A stretch of DNA of 64,000 nt. Source: CAYMAZ01 sp964388575 (GTDB lineage Bacteria > Bacteroidota > Bacteroidia > Bacteroidales > DTU049). A program made the translations under genes and the position numbers. Below are positions 52,051 to 60,519 of the stretch, piece after piece (the stretch's first letter is position 1; each line of letters starts with the position of its first letter). The notes beneath the pieces are model-generated. The model had not been told where the DNA came from. It did not search any database and worked only from the letters and a program-made list of their open reading frames with translations. The DNA lies in NCBI GenBank assembly GCA_964388575.1, contig CAYMAZ010000012.1:1-64000 (forward strand), read 5' to 3'.

Positions 52051-53253
52051 CTAAATCCCAATTTCAATCTGTACCATTGCATTCCAGAATGCATTTTCTT
52101 CAAATGATACATTATCTGTTCTGATGATCCTGGATAAATTCAATTGCAGCTTTGTTTTGTGCTGACTAATGTATCTTGTGAATCCGAGCGTATACATATC
52201 CTGAACAGGCATATTCAGCCCCTTCATTTGTGATGAAGGTTCAATATGCGAATATCTGCCTGCAATTTCCAGATTGTTGAGAAACAAATAACTCAACTGA
52301 CTATTGAATCCGCTTCCTGTTTGAATAAATTCAATTTCGTTGAAATGATTCATGGTGACCGGATGATCCGAATTTCTCTGTGCAAATTCAGAAGTAAAAC
52401 ACCATCCGTTGTATTTTAAAATGAGGTCTGCAAAAACAGATTCAATATCACGTTGCTGAAACAACTCACTTCCTCTTGTCCCGCCAGTTCTGGTGGCATT
52501 ATCATTATAAGAGTATGCTGCTGCAACAGAGAGTTTTGGCTTGGGCTCTCTTTCAATGTCGCCTTCAAAATAATCCCCTTTGTTGGTGAATTTGCCAAGT
52601 GGAAGAATTTCAATCCTTCCGGTGTAGGCAAGTCCGTTGTCAGTTTTCAGGATATTTCTTCCGTCACCTGTGGAAATTGCTCCTTTCAGCTCCCATGCAA
52701 ACTGCCGGCCGAGAGTGTTGTTGTAATACGCAAATACTCCAAAATCTCTGTCGATATTAAAAGTTGCATTGACTATTGATCGGTCTGCAAACTGTTGTGC
52801 TCCGCTTGATGTAACCCGCTGTCTGTTTCCGGGAAGTTTTCCCTGACCAAACCCCATATAAAAATGTTTGTTGAATTTGTAATATACCATCGCATCCCTG
52901 ATGACATTGGGCACATGTGAGTTGTCCCAATCCTGATCTCCTCTTGAAAATGAAAGTTGCAGATAATAGGTCAGTTTGGTATTTCTAATAAAACCATCAA
53001 AACGAAGCCGGCAGCGTTTTACTGTTGCTTCAAATTCTGAATCATCCCAACCATTTTCAAATGTCATTCCGATTCTGTTTTGCATACGGAATCGTAAATT
53101 CATTCCAAATGCTGAGTCTGGGGCAAAAAACCCAATCCCGTCATCAAAGCTGATAAATGCCTTTTCATCGGTTTCTCTCTGTGCTTTTAGATCTGAATTT
53201 GAGCATAGCAATATTAAAATGGCGATAATTGGAAATAGTGTGGAAATTTTCAT
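52051..53253 (-). CDS. OprO/OprP-family (phosphate-selective type) porin
   Basis: 400 residues, signal peptide about 1-24 (DLKAQ). Features of the family: FGMNLRFRMQNRIGMTFE, VKRCRLRFDGFIRNTKLTYYLQLSFSRGD (the RxRxxFxG strand), MGFGQGKLPGNRQRVTSSGAQQFADRS and FGVFAYYNNTL. Barrel ends in MVQIEIGI. Members transport phosphate or other anions across the outer membrane; substrate unassigned. Convergent with the T9SS gene, 5 bases apart, and divergent from the LipA-MurB gene. Confidence 0.85.
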   Translation of the reverse strand: MKISTLFPIIAILILLCSNSDLKAQRETDEKAFISFDDGIGFFAPDSAFGMNLRFRMQNRIGMTFENGWDDSEFEATVKRCRLRFDGFIRNTKLTYYLQLSFSRGDQDWDNSHVPNVIRDAMVYYKFNKHFYMGFGQGKLPGNRQRVTSSGAQQFADRSIVNATFNIDRDFGVFAYYNNTLGRQFAWELKGAISTGDGRNILKTDNGLAYTGRIEILPLGKFTNKGDYFEGDIEREPKPKLSVAAAYSYNDNATRTGGTRGSELFQQRDIESVFADLILKYNGWCFTSEFAQRNSDHPVTMNHFNEIEFIQTGSGFNSQLSYLFLNNLEIAGRYSHIEPSSQMKGLNMPVQDMYTLGFTRYISQHKTKLQLNLSRIIRTDNVSFEENAFWNAMVQIEIGI

Positions 53254-53334
53254 ATTCAGTTTTTTGGCAAATATAAAACGGTTTTTTGTTCAGACAAGCA
53301 AAAAATATTGATAATTTCGCATCAGATTTTATGA

Positions 53335-55215
53335 ATGATGAAAATTATCAGAAAACCGCATTGGCTAAAAATAAAACTTGGAGGTGGTGAAAACTACAAA
53401 CAGGTGAAACATCTTGTTGAAGAAAATAATCTGCATACCATCTGCAGCAGCGGAAAGTGCCCGAATATTGGTGAATGTTGGAGCAAAGGAACTGCAACAC
53501 TTATGATCCTGGGAGATATCTGTACCAGATCTTGCAGGTTTTGTGCAACCAAAACTGGAAAACCCCTGCCTCCTGATCCAAATGAATCTTTAAAAATTGC
53601 AAGAACTGTGAAAATTCTCGCGCTGAAGCATGTCGTTATCACTTCAGTGGATCGTGATGATCTTGAAGATTTTGGAGCGAATCACTGGGCACAAACCATT
53701 ACTCAATGCCGTGAACAAAATCCTGAGACAGTTATTGAAGTACTTGTTCCTGATTTTCAGGGCAGAAAAGATCTTCTTGACATTGTTGCAAATGTAAAAC
53801 CTGATGTCATGTCGCACAATATTGAGACTGTGCAACGGCTAACACCTCAGGTACGCAGCAAGGCAGATTATTTAACCAGCCTGAGAGTACTCAGATATTT
53901 TACTGAGAAAAATTTACTCACAAAGTCCGGTTTTATGCTTGGGCTTGGTGAAACCCATGAGGAAATCCTGGAAACAATACAGGATATTTATAATGTCGGT
54001 TGCCGGATTCTCACAATCGGTCAGTATCTTCAACCCACAGCAGCTCATCTGCCTGTTGTTGAATACATTCATCCCGAATCCTTTGATTTTTATAAGAAAT
54101 TTGCCGTTGATCTTGGGTTTGATCAGGTTGAAAGCGCTCCTCTTGTCCGCTCATCATACATGGCCGAACAGTCATTTGCAGAAATGTTTGATCAAAAAAT
54201 GAATCATGTACAGATCAGGAAAAATGAGAGATTGAAAGAAATTCATACATTTGGTATTGATTGTTTTGCATTGAATTTTGTTGAAATAATTGCAAAAAAT
54301 CAGTTGGTTCAGTTGTTTACTGAAACGAATATTCCGCAACCTGTTTTCATTCTCGGAGGTGGCAGCAATGTGCTTTTCAGTGATAATGTTCAGGGAACTG
54401 TGATCAGAATGCATACAAAAGGTATTGAAAATGTTTCAAAGGACAATGATGAGGTTTATGTTAAGGTTGCAGCAGGAGAGGAGTGGGATCATCTGGTCGG
54501 GTTTTGCACAAAAAACGGATGGTTCGGACTTGAAAATCTTTCACTGATTCCGGGAACTGCCGGCGCTTCTCCTGTTCAGAATGTCGGTGCTTTTGGTGTT
54601 GAAGCCGGTGATAAAATCCATTCTGTTGAGGTTTTTGACAGAAACACACTTGAATTTAAAACATTGACAAACAGTGAATGTAGGTTTGGATACCGCGACA
54701 GTCGGTTTAAACATGACTGGAAGGAACAGTATATTGTTACTGAGGTTGTATTTGCCTTAAGTACTCGACCTGATGTGAATATTGAATATGAAGCATTGCG
54801 GAGCGAACTCTCAGAAAAAGAAAATATCACACCTTCTGATGTCAGGGCAGCAGTCATCAACATCAGACGCAGCAGACTCCCTGATGTTAATGAACTTGGA
54901 AATGCCGGAAGTTTCTTTAAAAATCCTGTTGTTTCTTCAGAGCAGTTTTTGCTGATTCAACAAAAATTTCCTGCAATTGTACATTACCCGGCGGGTGAAA
55001 ATCTTGTAAAACTGGCTGCAGGATGGATGATTGAACAGGCAGGTTGGAAAGGCAAAAAACATGGTCAAGCCGGAGTTCATGAGAAACAGGCATTGGTCTT
55101 AGTCAATTGCGGTCAGGCCACTTCAAAGGAAGTACTTGAGCTGTCTTCACTCGTTCAGGATTCCGTTAGACAAATGTTTGGTGTTGAACTTGAACGAGAA
55201 GTTATTATTGTTTAG
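53335..55215 (+). CDS. Lipoyl synthase fused in frame to UDP-N-acetylenolpyruvoylglucosamine reductase (LipA-MurB)
   Basis: 626 residues. Residues 1-288 are lipoyl synthase: CSSGKCPNIGEC (Cys 37, 42, 48) holds the auxiliary cluster and CTRSCRFC (Cys 63, 67, 70) the radical-SAM cluster; RSSY (about 272) is conserved. Residues 289-626 are MurB: GGGSNVLFS, GLENLSLIPGTAGASPVQNVGAFGVE, GYRDSRFK and NAGSFFKNP. A Met at 289 would be a natural MurB start. The junction has a run of six A (54194-54199); with five A, LipA would end at TGA overlapping the MurB ATG. So the fusion may be real or a one-base error. The two enzymes are otherwise unrelated. Confidence 0.88.
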   Translation: MMKIIRKPHWLKIKLGGGENYKQVKHLVEENNLHTICSSGKCPNIGECWSKGTATLMILGDICTRSCRFCATKTGKPLPPDPNESLKIARTVKILALKHVVITSVDRDDLEDFGANHWAQTITQCREQNPETVIEVLVPDFQGRKDLLDIVANVKPDVMSHNIETVQRLTPQVRSKADYLTSLRVLRYFTEKNLLTKSGFMLGLGETHEEILETIQDIYNVGCRILTIGQYLQPTAAHLPVVEYIHPESFDFYKKFAVDLGFDQVESAPLVRSSYMAEQSFAEMFDQKMNHVQIRKNERLKEIHTFGIDCFALNFVEIIAKNQLVQLFTETNIPQPVFILGGGSNVLFSDNVQGTVIRMHTKGIENVSKDNDEVYVKVAAGEEWDHLVGFCTKNGWFGLENLSLIPGTAGASPVQNVGAFGVEAGDKIHSVEVFDRNTLEFKTLTNSECRFGYRDSRFKHDWKEQYIVTEVVFALSTRPDVNIEYEALRSELSEKENITPSDVRAAVINIRRSRLPDVNELGNAGSFFKNPVVSSEQFLLIQQKFPAIVHYPAGENLVKLAAGWMIEQAGWKGKKHGQAGVHEKQALVLVNCGQATSKEVLELSSLVQDSVRQMFGVELEREVIIV

Positions 55216-55256
55216 AATTTCCCAGAGAAATATCGAAAATTGGAAGAAAACCGAAA

Positions 55257-55748
55257 TTATTGTTTGTCATATTTCATGACATCTTCGGAAAAATAAACGA
55301 GTTCAACCCCCGCAGTTTGAAACATTTCTTCACTTTCTCCACCAGCGTGATATTTTTTTTCACAAACAACTCTTACAATACCACAGTTGATAATGAGCAT
55401 TGCACATGTTCTGCATGGTGTCATGCGACAGTAAAGCGTTGACCCATCGAGCGGAATACCAAGTCTCGCCGCCTGGGTAATGGCATTCTGTTCGGCATGA
55501 ACAGTTCTAACACAATGTGTTGTAACATGTCCGTCTTCATGAACAATTTGCTTTAGCTGATGACCAACATCATCACAGTGGGGGAGTCCTCTGGGTGATC
55601 CAACATAACCGGTTACAAGTATCTGTTTGTCTTTAACAATCACACATCCACTTCTTCCACGGTCACAGGTGGCACGCTTTGCAACAGTGTCAGCAATTTC
55701 CATGAAATATTCGTCCCAACTTGGTCTTTGATATTTTCCCATAATCAT
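55257..55748 (-). CDS. dCMP deaminase family protein
   Basis: 163 residues. Zinc site: VHAEQNAI (His and catalytic Glu) and CRMTPCRTCAM (the Cys pair, P-C-x-x-C). GRSGCVIVKDKQILVTGYVGSPRGLPHCDDVGH and CVRTVHAEQ are typical of deoxycytidylate deaminases. It makes dUMP for thymidylate synthesis. ATG 55748 overlaps the stop of the preceding kinase gene (ATGA); a second Met at 55742 is possible. Cotranscribed with that gene. Confidence 0.9.
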   Translation of the reverse strand: MIMGKYQRPSWDEYFMEIADTVAKRATCDRGRSGCVIVKDKQILVTGYVGSPRGLPHCDDVGHQLKQIVHEDGHVTTHCVRTVHAEQNAITQAARLGIPLDGSTLYCRMTPCRTCAMLIINCGIVRVVCEKKYHAGGESEEMFQTAGVELVYFSEDVMKYDKQ

Positions 55749-56302
55749 GTATCAATTCTATTGAAAACATTGTCAATTTGCTGGTGCAATTCTTCTATAC
55801 TGCCATTGTTTTCCAGAAGAAAATCTGCCTGATCCATACACGCTCTGATATTCTGTGCATTTGGATCAACGGATGTCAACTCCCGGAGTTCATTGGCCAA
55901 AAATTCATCATAACTGATGTGATCAGTTTCAGATTGTCTATCCTGAATCCGACTGTATCTGATTTCCGGGGCAGCATCGACGGCAATCAGAAAAAAAGTT
56001 CCCAGTTTTCTCAGGCCATCAATTTCTCCTGTGTTTCGAATGCTTTCAATGATGGTGTTGTTTCCAGATGTTGTTGCACGAAGATACAATTGTTCAACAA
56101 TATGGGAATTTCCATGGAATCGTCTCAGTTCGTTGGCCACAGAAACCATGTTATCCCGGTTTTCAGCCAATCCTCTTTTACGAATAATTTCCAGCAGGAA
56201 TTCTCTTACAGAGAAATGAGTGAATCCCCAGTTATTGACAAGATATTCAACGATAGTTCCTTTCCCTGCACCAAGCGTCCCGGTGATTCCGATAATCAGC
56301 AT
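55745..56302 (-). CDS. P-loop nucleotide kinase-like protein
   Basis: 185 residues, P-loop GITGTLGAGKGTIVEYL (about 5-21). The Asp/Arg-rich IRNTGEIDGLRKLG and FLIAVDAAPEIRYSRIQDR segments resemble dephospho-CoA kinase and nucleoside monophosphate kinases. I would not name a substrate. Coupled to the dCMP deaminase by a 4-base overlap and preceded by the LOG-family gene, so a role in nucleotide or deoxynucleotide metabolism is likely but inferred. Confidence 0.75.
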   Translation of the reverse strand: MLIIGITGTLGAGKGTIVEYLVNNWGFTHFSVREFLLEIIRKRGLAENRDNMVSVANELRRFHGNSHIVEQLYLRATTSGNNTIIESIRNTGEIDGLRKLGTFFLIAVDAAPEIRYSRIQDRQSETDHISYDEFLANELRELTSVDPNAQNIRACMDQADFLLENNGSIEELHQQIDNVFNRIDT

Positions 56303-56309
56303 TATTTAT

Positions 56310-56906
56310 TCAGAATTTATTGTTTTTTCTCAGTTCGTCTACCCAACTTTCAACCTTTACTGGCTGATGGTCAATTAATTTCTTATGGAAGAGGGTTGGA
56401 TCTGATTCTATAACGAGAGATTCAAAATGCTCCCTTCGTAGGAATTTTTCGTTGACCATGTGTACCAGCATATCTATTAATTTGTCATAATATCCGTTGA
56501 TATTCAAAATACCTAAAGGTTTGTTGATGGTTTCCAGCTGTAATGCTGTGAACATTTCGAAGAATTCATCAAGTGTGCCGATTCCCCCTGGGAGTATGGC
56601 AAAAGCATCAGAAAGCTTCATAAGAAGTGCCTTGCGCTCAAACATGTCTTTGACAATATGCAATTCGTTGAGCTTGTCATGTACAACTTCCTTTTCGTGA
56701 AGAAATCCCGGAGCAACACCAATGACATACCCCGAGCTTTTCAACGCGCTGTCTGCCAAAATCCCCATAATGCCTGTCCTGCCTCCTCCATATATGATAC
56801 GGATTTTTTGTTCTGCCAGAATTTTTGCATATTCTGCAGATGCAACTTCATATTCATGACCATTTCCTTTGCTGCTACCGCAAAAAATTCCTACAGATGT
56901 AATCAT
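56310..56906 (-). CDS. LOG family protein (nucleotide 5'-monophosphate phosphoribohydrolase)
   Basis: 198 residues, Rossmann-type. The signature PGGIGTLDEFFE (about 109-120) and IIYGGGRTGIMG (about 37-48) are the LOG/YgdH motifs (GGGxxGxMG and PGGxGTxxE). Members hydrolyse nucleotide monophosphates, including cytokinin precursors in plants; in bacteria the role is often nucleotide salvage. The kinase gene begins 7 bases beyond its stop in transcription order, and the dCMP deaminase follows. Confidence 0.9.
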   Translation of the reverse strand: MITSVGIFCGSSKGNGHEYEVASAEYAKILAEQKIRIIYGGGRTGIMGILADSALKSSGYVIGVAPGFLHEKEVVHDKLNELHIVKDMFERKALLMKLSDAFAILPGGIGTLDEFFEMFTALQLETINKPLGILNINGYYDKLIDMLVHMVNEKFLRREHFESLVIESDPTLFHKKLIDHQPVKVESWVDELRKNNKF

Positions 56907-56962
56907 TTTGATTTTAAATTTCTGGTGAACCGAACCATGAGTTAAATTCTGATTTCGGGTTT

Positions 56963-58063
56963 TTATTCTTTGTAAAAGGGAAGCTTGACGATGACAGCTT
57001 TGCTGAGTTTTCCTCTGACATCAACATATATTTCCATTCCGATCTTTGCGAATTCAGCATCGATGTATCCCATACCGATTGCTTTTTTCACTGAAGGACC
57101 CATGGTTCCTGATGTCACTTCTCCGATCACATTTCCCTGTGCATCCGTGATGTTGTAATGTTGCCTCGGAATGGCCCTGTCTATCATCTCAAATCCGCGT
57201 AGTGACTTTTGTAATCCGGACTGCTTTTGCTGTAAAAGAGAGTCAGAATGAATAAATTTATTTTTATCATTAAATTTTGTGATCCATCCCAAACCTGCTT
57301 CCAATGGAGAGGTTGTGTCATTAATGTCATTTCCGTATAGACAAAAGCCCATTTCAAGCCTGAGTGTATCCCGGGCAGCCAATCCAATGGGTTTGATGTC
57401 AAATTCTCTTCCTGCTTCAAAAACAGCCTGCCAGATTTTTTCAGCTGCATTATTGTCCATATAGATTTCACAACCACCTGAACCTGTATACCCTGTTGTT
57501 GAAAAGATGACTTCGGATCCTTCGATCATAAATTTCTTGAAAGTATAGTATTCCATATTTTCAACCGGTTCAGGACAAATCTTTTGCATCGCTTTCAGTG
57601 CCAAAGGTCCCTGAACAGCAAGTTGTGCAATTTCATCAGATGCGTTGTAGAGATCTTTGCCAATTTCAAGATTGAATTTTGGTGCAAATTTGCACAGCCA
57701 GTTCCAATCTTTATCAATGTTTGAAGCATTGACCACAAGCAGATATGTTTCAGTGTTAATCTGGTAAACCAGTAAATCATCCACAATTCCACCTTCTTCG
57801 TTTGGGAAACAGGAGTATTGCACTTTCCCGTCATATAAAACACTGACATCGTTACTGGTTACATATTGTGTAAATGCTTGTGCATTCGGACCCTTCACCC
57901 AGATCTCACCCATGTGGGACACATCAAATACACCAAGCTTGGTGCGGACATGTTCGTGCTCTGCGTTGACACCTTCATATTGCAAAGGCATGTAATATCC
58001 AGCAAATGGAACCATCTTGGCTCCAAGTCCTTCATGAAATCTAGTAAATGCTGTATGTTTCAT
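56963..58063 (-). CDS. gcvT: Aminomethyltransferase, glycine cleavage system T protein
   Basis: 366 residues, folate-dependent release of ammonia from the H-protein-bound aminomethyl group. Segments: FAGYYMPLQYEGVNAEHEHVRTKLGVFDVSHMGEI, VDDLLVYQINTETYLLVVNASN, TGYTGSGGCEIYM, AARDTLRLEMGFCLYGNDI and the C-terminal GEVTSGTMGPSVKKAIGMGYID. The catalytic Asp lies in the SHMGE/ARDTLR region as in the family. No other gcv gene nearby. A TACTTTTG box on the minus strand at 58108-58101 may be its promoter. Confidence 0.95.
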   Translation of the reverse strand: MKHTAFTRFHEGLGAKMVPFAGYYMPLQYEGVNAEHEHVRTKLGVFDVSHMGEIWVKGPNAQAFTQYVTSNDVSVLYDGKVQYSCFPNEEGGIVDDLLVYQINTETYLLVVNASNIDKDWNWLCKFAPKFNLEIGKDLYNASDEIAQLAVQGPLALKAMQKICPEPVENMEYYTFKKFMIEGSEVIFSTTGYTGSGGCEIYMDNNAAEKIWQAVFEAGREFDIKPIGLAARDTLRLEMGFCLYGNDINDTTSPLEAGLGWITKFNDKNKFIHSDSLLQQKQSGLQKSLRGFEMIDRAIPRQHYNITDAQGNVIGEVTSGTMGPSVKKAIGMGYIDAEFAKIGMEIYVDVRGKLSKAVIVKLPFYKE

Positions 58064-58144
58064 AATATTTTGAAAATTTAAAAATGAATAGTTTTGAATG
58101 CAAAAGTAAGGGTTTTTTCAGAAGTTTTTGTGAATATGTTTCGA

Positions 58145-59164
58145 TTAGTCAAGACTGTTGTCTGATAAGTATTTGATGATTTCTGTTACTTCAAGTTCAT
58201 TCATGCATTTGAAATGCTTTTTCGGGCATTTTTGAAATCCCAGTTTTGAACATGGACGACACGAAAGATTATTTTCTTCAATGATTGCTGGTTGTGGGTT
58301 AAAGCCTTCAGGAAGAAGGGGAGTCATTCCAAATGCAGGAATTGTATTTCCCCACAGTGATATAACAGGTTTTTTTAAAGCTGATCCTATGTGCATCATT
58401 CCAGTGTCATTGCTGATCAGGAAACGACTTTTACCAATGAGATATGCTGATTGCTCAACAGCAATTTTTCCGCAGCAGTTCAGACTCATTTTGCCAAGTG
58501 TACGACTGATGATTTCACCGTTGGTCTGATCTGAATTCCCTCCGGTTAGGATTACAGGCTTATTGATCGCATTACAGATTTCTACAACTTTGTGAGTGGG
58601 ACAACGTTTTGTAAAATAGGAACCTCCTATGGAAAAAACATAAAAATTTGGATTTGTTTGAATAAACAACTGTATGTTTTCCGGGATTGAGATTTCTGAG
58701 GAATGGTAGTAATCAAGACCGTTTCCGTCATACGTGACGCTCAGTTTCCTGAGGGCATGAATCATCCTGTTGACAATATGTACATCGGGGAGCCTGTTGT
58801 ATTTCAAACTGACGACCAGCCATTTTCTGAAGTTAAGTTTTGGAAATGTGAAAAAGGGTATTCTCAGCTTCATCCGAAGCAAAAAGGTGCGCATGTTTCG
58901 ATGCAGATCCACAACAAAGTCATAGTGTTCTTTTTTCAGTTGACCAATAACTTCATTCAGACTTTGGTCAATGACAAATATGGTTTCAATGTTTGGATTG
59001 TTGACCAGGAGATTCAGATATTTTTTCTTGGTCAGAAAATGAATTTCATTTTCAGGATATCGATTTTTTAAACATCTGATTACCGGAGTTGTAAGAATAA
59101 TATCTCCAATCGAACTAAAACGAACGACCAGAATTTTTTTCTTTTTCAGAGCGTGTTCGGACAT
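58145..59164 (-). CDS. Glycosyltransferase family 9 (heptosyltransferase-like)
   Basis: 339 residues with the GT9 pattern: VRFSSIGDIILTTPVIRCLKNRYP at the N-terminus, a central VFSIGGSYFTKRCP (GG motif), and near the C-terminus ISNDTGMMHIGSALKKPVISLWGNTIPAFGM, the nucleotide-sugar-binding region. A Cys-rich C-terminal tail CRPCSKLGFQKCPKKHFKCM is common in this group. Adds a sugar (heptose or similar) to lipopolysaccharide core or other glycans at the cytoplasmic membrane. No LPS core cluster is adjacent. Confidence 0.88.
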   Translation of the reverse strand: MSEHALKKKKILVVRFSSIGDIILTTPVIRCLKNRYPENEIHFLTKKKYLNLLVNNPNIETIFVIDQSLNEVIGQLKKEHYDFVVDLHRNMRTFLLRMKLRIPFFTFPKLNFRKWLVVSLKYNRLPDVHIVNRMIHALRKLSVTYDGNGLDYYHSSEISIPENIQLFIQTNPNFYVFSIGGSYFTKRCPTHKVVEICNAINKPVILTGGNSDQTNGEIISRTLGKMSLNCCGKIAVEQSAYLIGKSRFLISNDTGMMHIGSALKKPVISLWGNTIPAFGMTPLLPEGFNPQPAIIEENNLSCRPCSKLGFQKCPKKHFKCMNELEVTEIIKYLSDNSLD

Positions 59165-59201
59165 GTTGATGTATCACCCAGGAAAAGAGGTGCTGACAAA
59201 T

Positions 59202-59618
59202 TTACTTTTTTACTTTCCAGTGAAATTCATAATCCTTTTCGTCCTCAGTAGTAGTGTACCAGAATTCTTTACTGGTAAGTCTCCGGATTCTGATGACCTG
59301 GATTTTTTCAATTTCAAGGAGTTTGTATGTTAACACGAGAGTTTCCTTGTCTTCGCCCCATTCCCATCCTTTAGCAATGATGACCTCGTTTACGGTTTCT
59401 TTAAGTGAACCATAATCCAGAAAAAGAAGCGTATGGTTTGGCTTCAGGAGCTGATAATCAATTGTAATATCAATATCGTTTTCAATCACCTTTTCAACAA
59501 CCCATTCTCTGGCCAGACGATTTGTTTTTGATTTCAGTGAAAATCCCGGACCTTCCTCATATTTTCCGCATGATGCTGTTATGATAAGAACCATTGCAAT
59601 AAAAACAATTTTTTTCAT
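59202..59618 (-). CDS. Small lipoprotein, KYEEGP family, paralogue of 12503-13006
   Basis: 138 residues from ATG 59618; an upstream start at 59654 lacks a proper signal start. Signal MVLIITASCGKYEEGP (Cys about 17). The mature region has KSKTNRLAREWVVEKVIEND, and a C-terminal SKEFWYTT..YEFHWK, aligned with the paralogue's SKEFVIEL...YHLKFERL. Unknown function; lipid-anchored in the envelope by inference. Confidence 0.75.
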   Translation of the reverse strand: MKKIVFIAMVLIITASCGKYEEGPGFSLKSKTNRLAREWVVEKVIENDIDITIDYQLLKPNHTLLFLDYGSLKETVNEVIIAKGWEWGEDKETLVLTYKLLEIEKIQVIRIRRLTSKEFWYTTTEDEKDYEFHWKVKK

Positions 59619-59695
59619 AGTCTGCTGTTTGAGTTTACCAATGCAAACGTACAATTTTTTTTAATATGGTTGTAGTTTGTTGTAAAAAAAACTTG

Positions 59696-59703
59696 TAGGT
59701 TTG
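59696..59703 (+). promoter_or_regulatory. -7 promoter box for the TatD gene
   Basis: TAGGTTTG, with TTTG at 59676-59679 upstream (16-nt spacer). The box overlaps the TTG at 59701, so that TTG cannot be the start codon; ATG 59716 implies a very short or absent leader. Confidence 0.5.
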
Positions 59704-59715
59704 CTAAAAAAAAGT

Positions 59716-60483
59716 ATGTTTTTTGTTGACACGCATGCACATATATATTTACAGGAATTTAATCAGGATTTTGATAAAGTAATTGACAATGCCATTGAAT
59801 CTGGCGTGACCAAGATAATTCTGCCTTCAGTTGACATGTCTTCTCACAAACAACTGATGTTTTTGTGCAATAGATATTACGGAATTGTATTTCCTGCTAT
59901 TGGATTGCATCCATCGAGTGTTAAGGAAAATTTTATTGAAGAAATTTATTTTGTTCAGGATGAGCTTGAACGAAGCTCATATTTTGCAATTGGTGAAACC
60001 GGAATAGATTTATATTGGGATAAGACATATTTAAAACAACAGATTGAAGCTTTTAAAATTCAATTAAAGTTTTCTTTGGAGTTTGACCTGCCTATAATTA
60101 TTCATCAAAGAGAATCATTTGAAGAAATTCTTAAAATTCTTGAACAACCTGAGTTTTCAAAAGTGAGAGGGGTTTTCCATTGTTTTGCCGGTGATGTAGA
60201 AACAGCTGAACGCTGTATCAAATTGGGATTTTATTTGGGAATTGGCGGAGTCGTAACATATAAAAATTCAAAAATGGCTGAGGTGGTCAAGCAGATTTCC
60301 CTGAAACATATTGTACTTGAAACTGATGCTCCTTATTTACCACCGGTTCCATACAGAGGTAAAAGAAATGAACCTTCGTACATCCCCCTCATCTCTGCTA
60401 AAATTGCTGAGATAAAACAATGTGCAGTGAACGAAGTTGCACACATTACTTCATCGAACGCTGTCAGACTGTTTAATCTGTAA
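59716..60483 (+). CDS. TatD family metal-dependent hydrolase (DNase-like)
   Basis: 255 residues from ATG 59716 (MFFVDTHAHIYLQEF). Metal-ligand motifs: DTHAHI (His-x-His), AIGETGIDLYWDK (Glu), IIHQRE (His), VFHCFAGD (His) and LETDAPYLPPVPYRGKRNEPSYI (Asp). These are the TatD hallmarks. Members are DNases or deoxyribonuclease-like hydrolases with roles in quality control or DNA repair. The next gene on the opposite strand starts 36 bases from the stop. Confidence 0.93.
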   Translation: MFFVDTHAHIYLQEFNQDFDKVIDNAIESGVTKIILPSVDMSSHKQLMFLCNRYYGIVFPAIGLHPSSVKENFIEEIYFVQDELERSSYFAIGETGIDLYWDKTYLKQQIEAFKIQLKFSLEFDLPIIIHQRESFEEILKILEQPEFSKVRGVFHCFAGDVETAERCIKLGFYLGIGGVVTYKNSKMAEVVKQISLKHIVLETDAPYLPPVPYRGKRNEPSYIPLISAKIAEIKQCAVNEVAHITSSNAVRLFNL

Positions 60484-60519
60484 CCACTGAAATTCTCATT
60501 CAGTTTCAAAATGAACAGC

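Noticed and set aside
58064..58144. Possible glycine riboswitch before gcvT
   Set aside because: The leader is only about 80 bases, AT-rich and shows no tandem aptamer-like structure.
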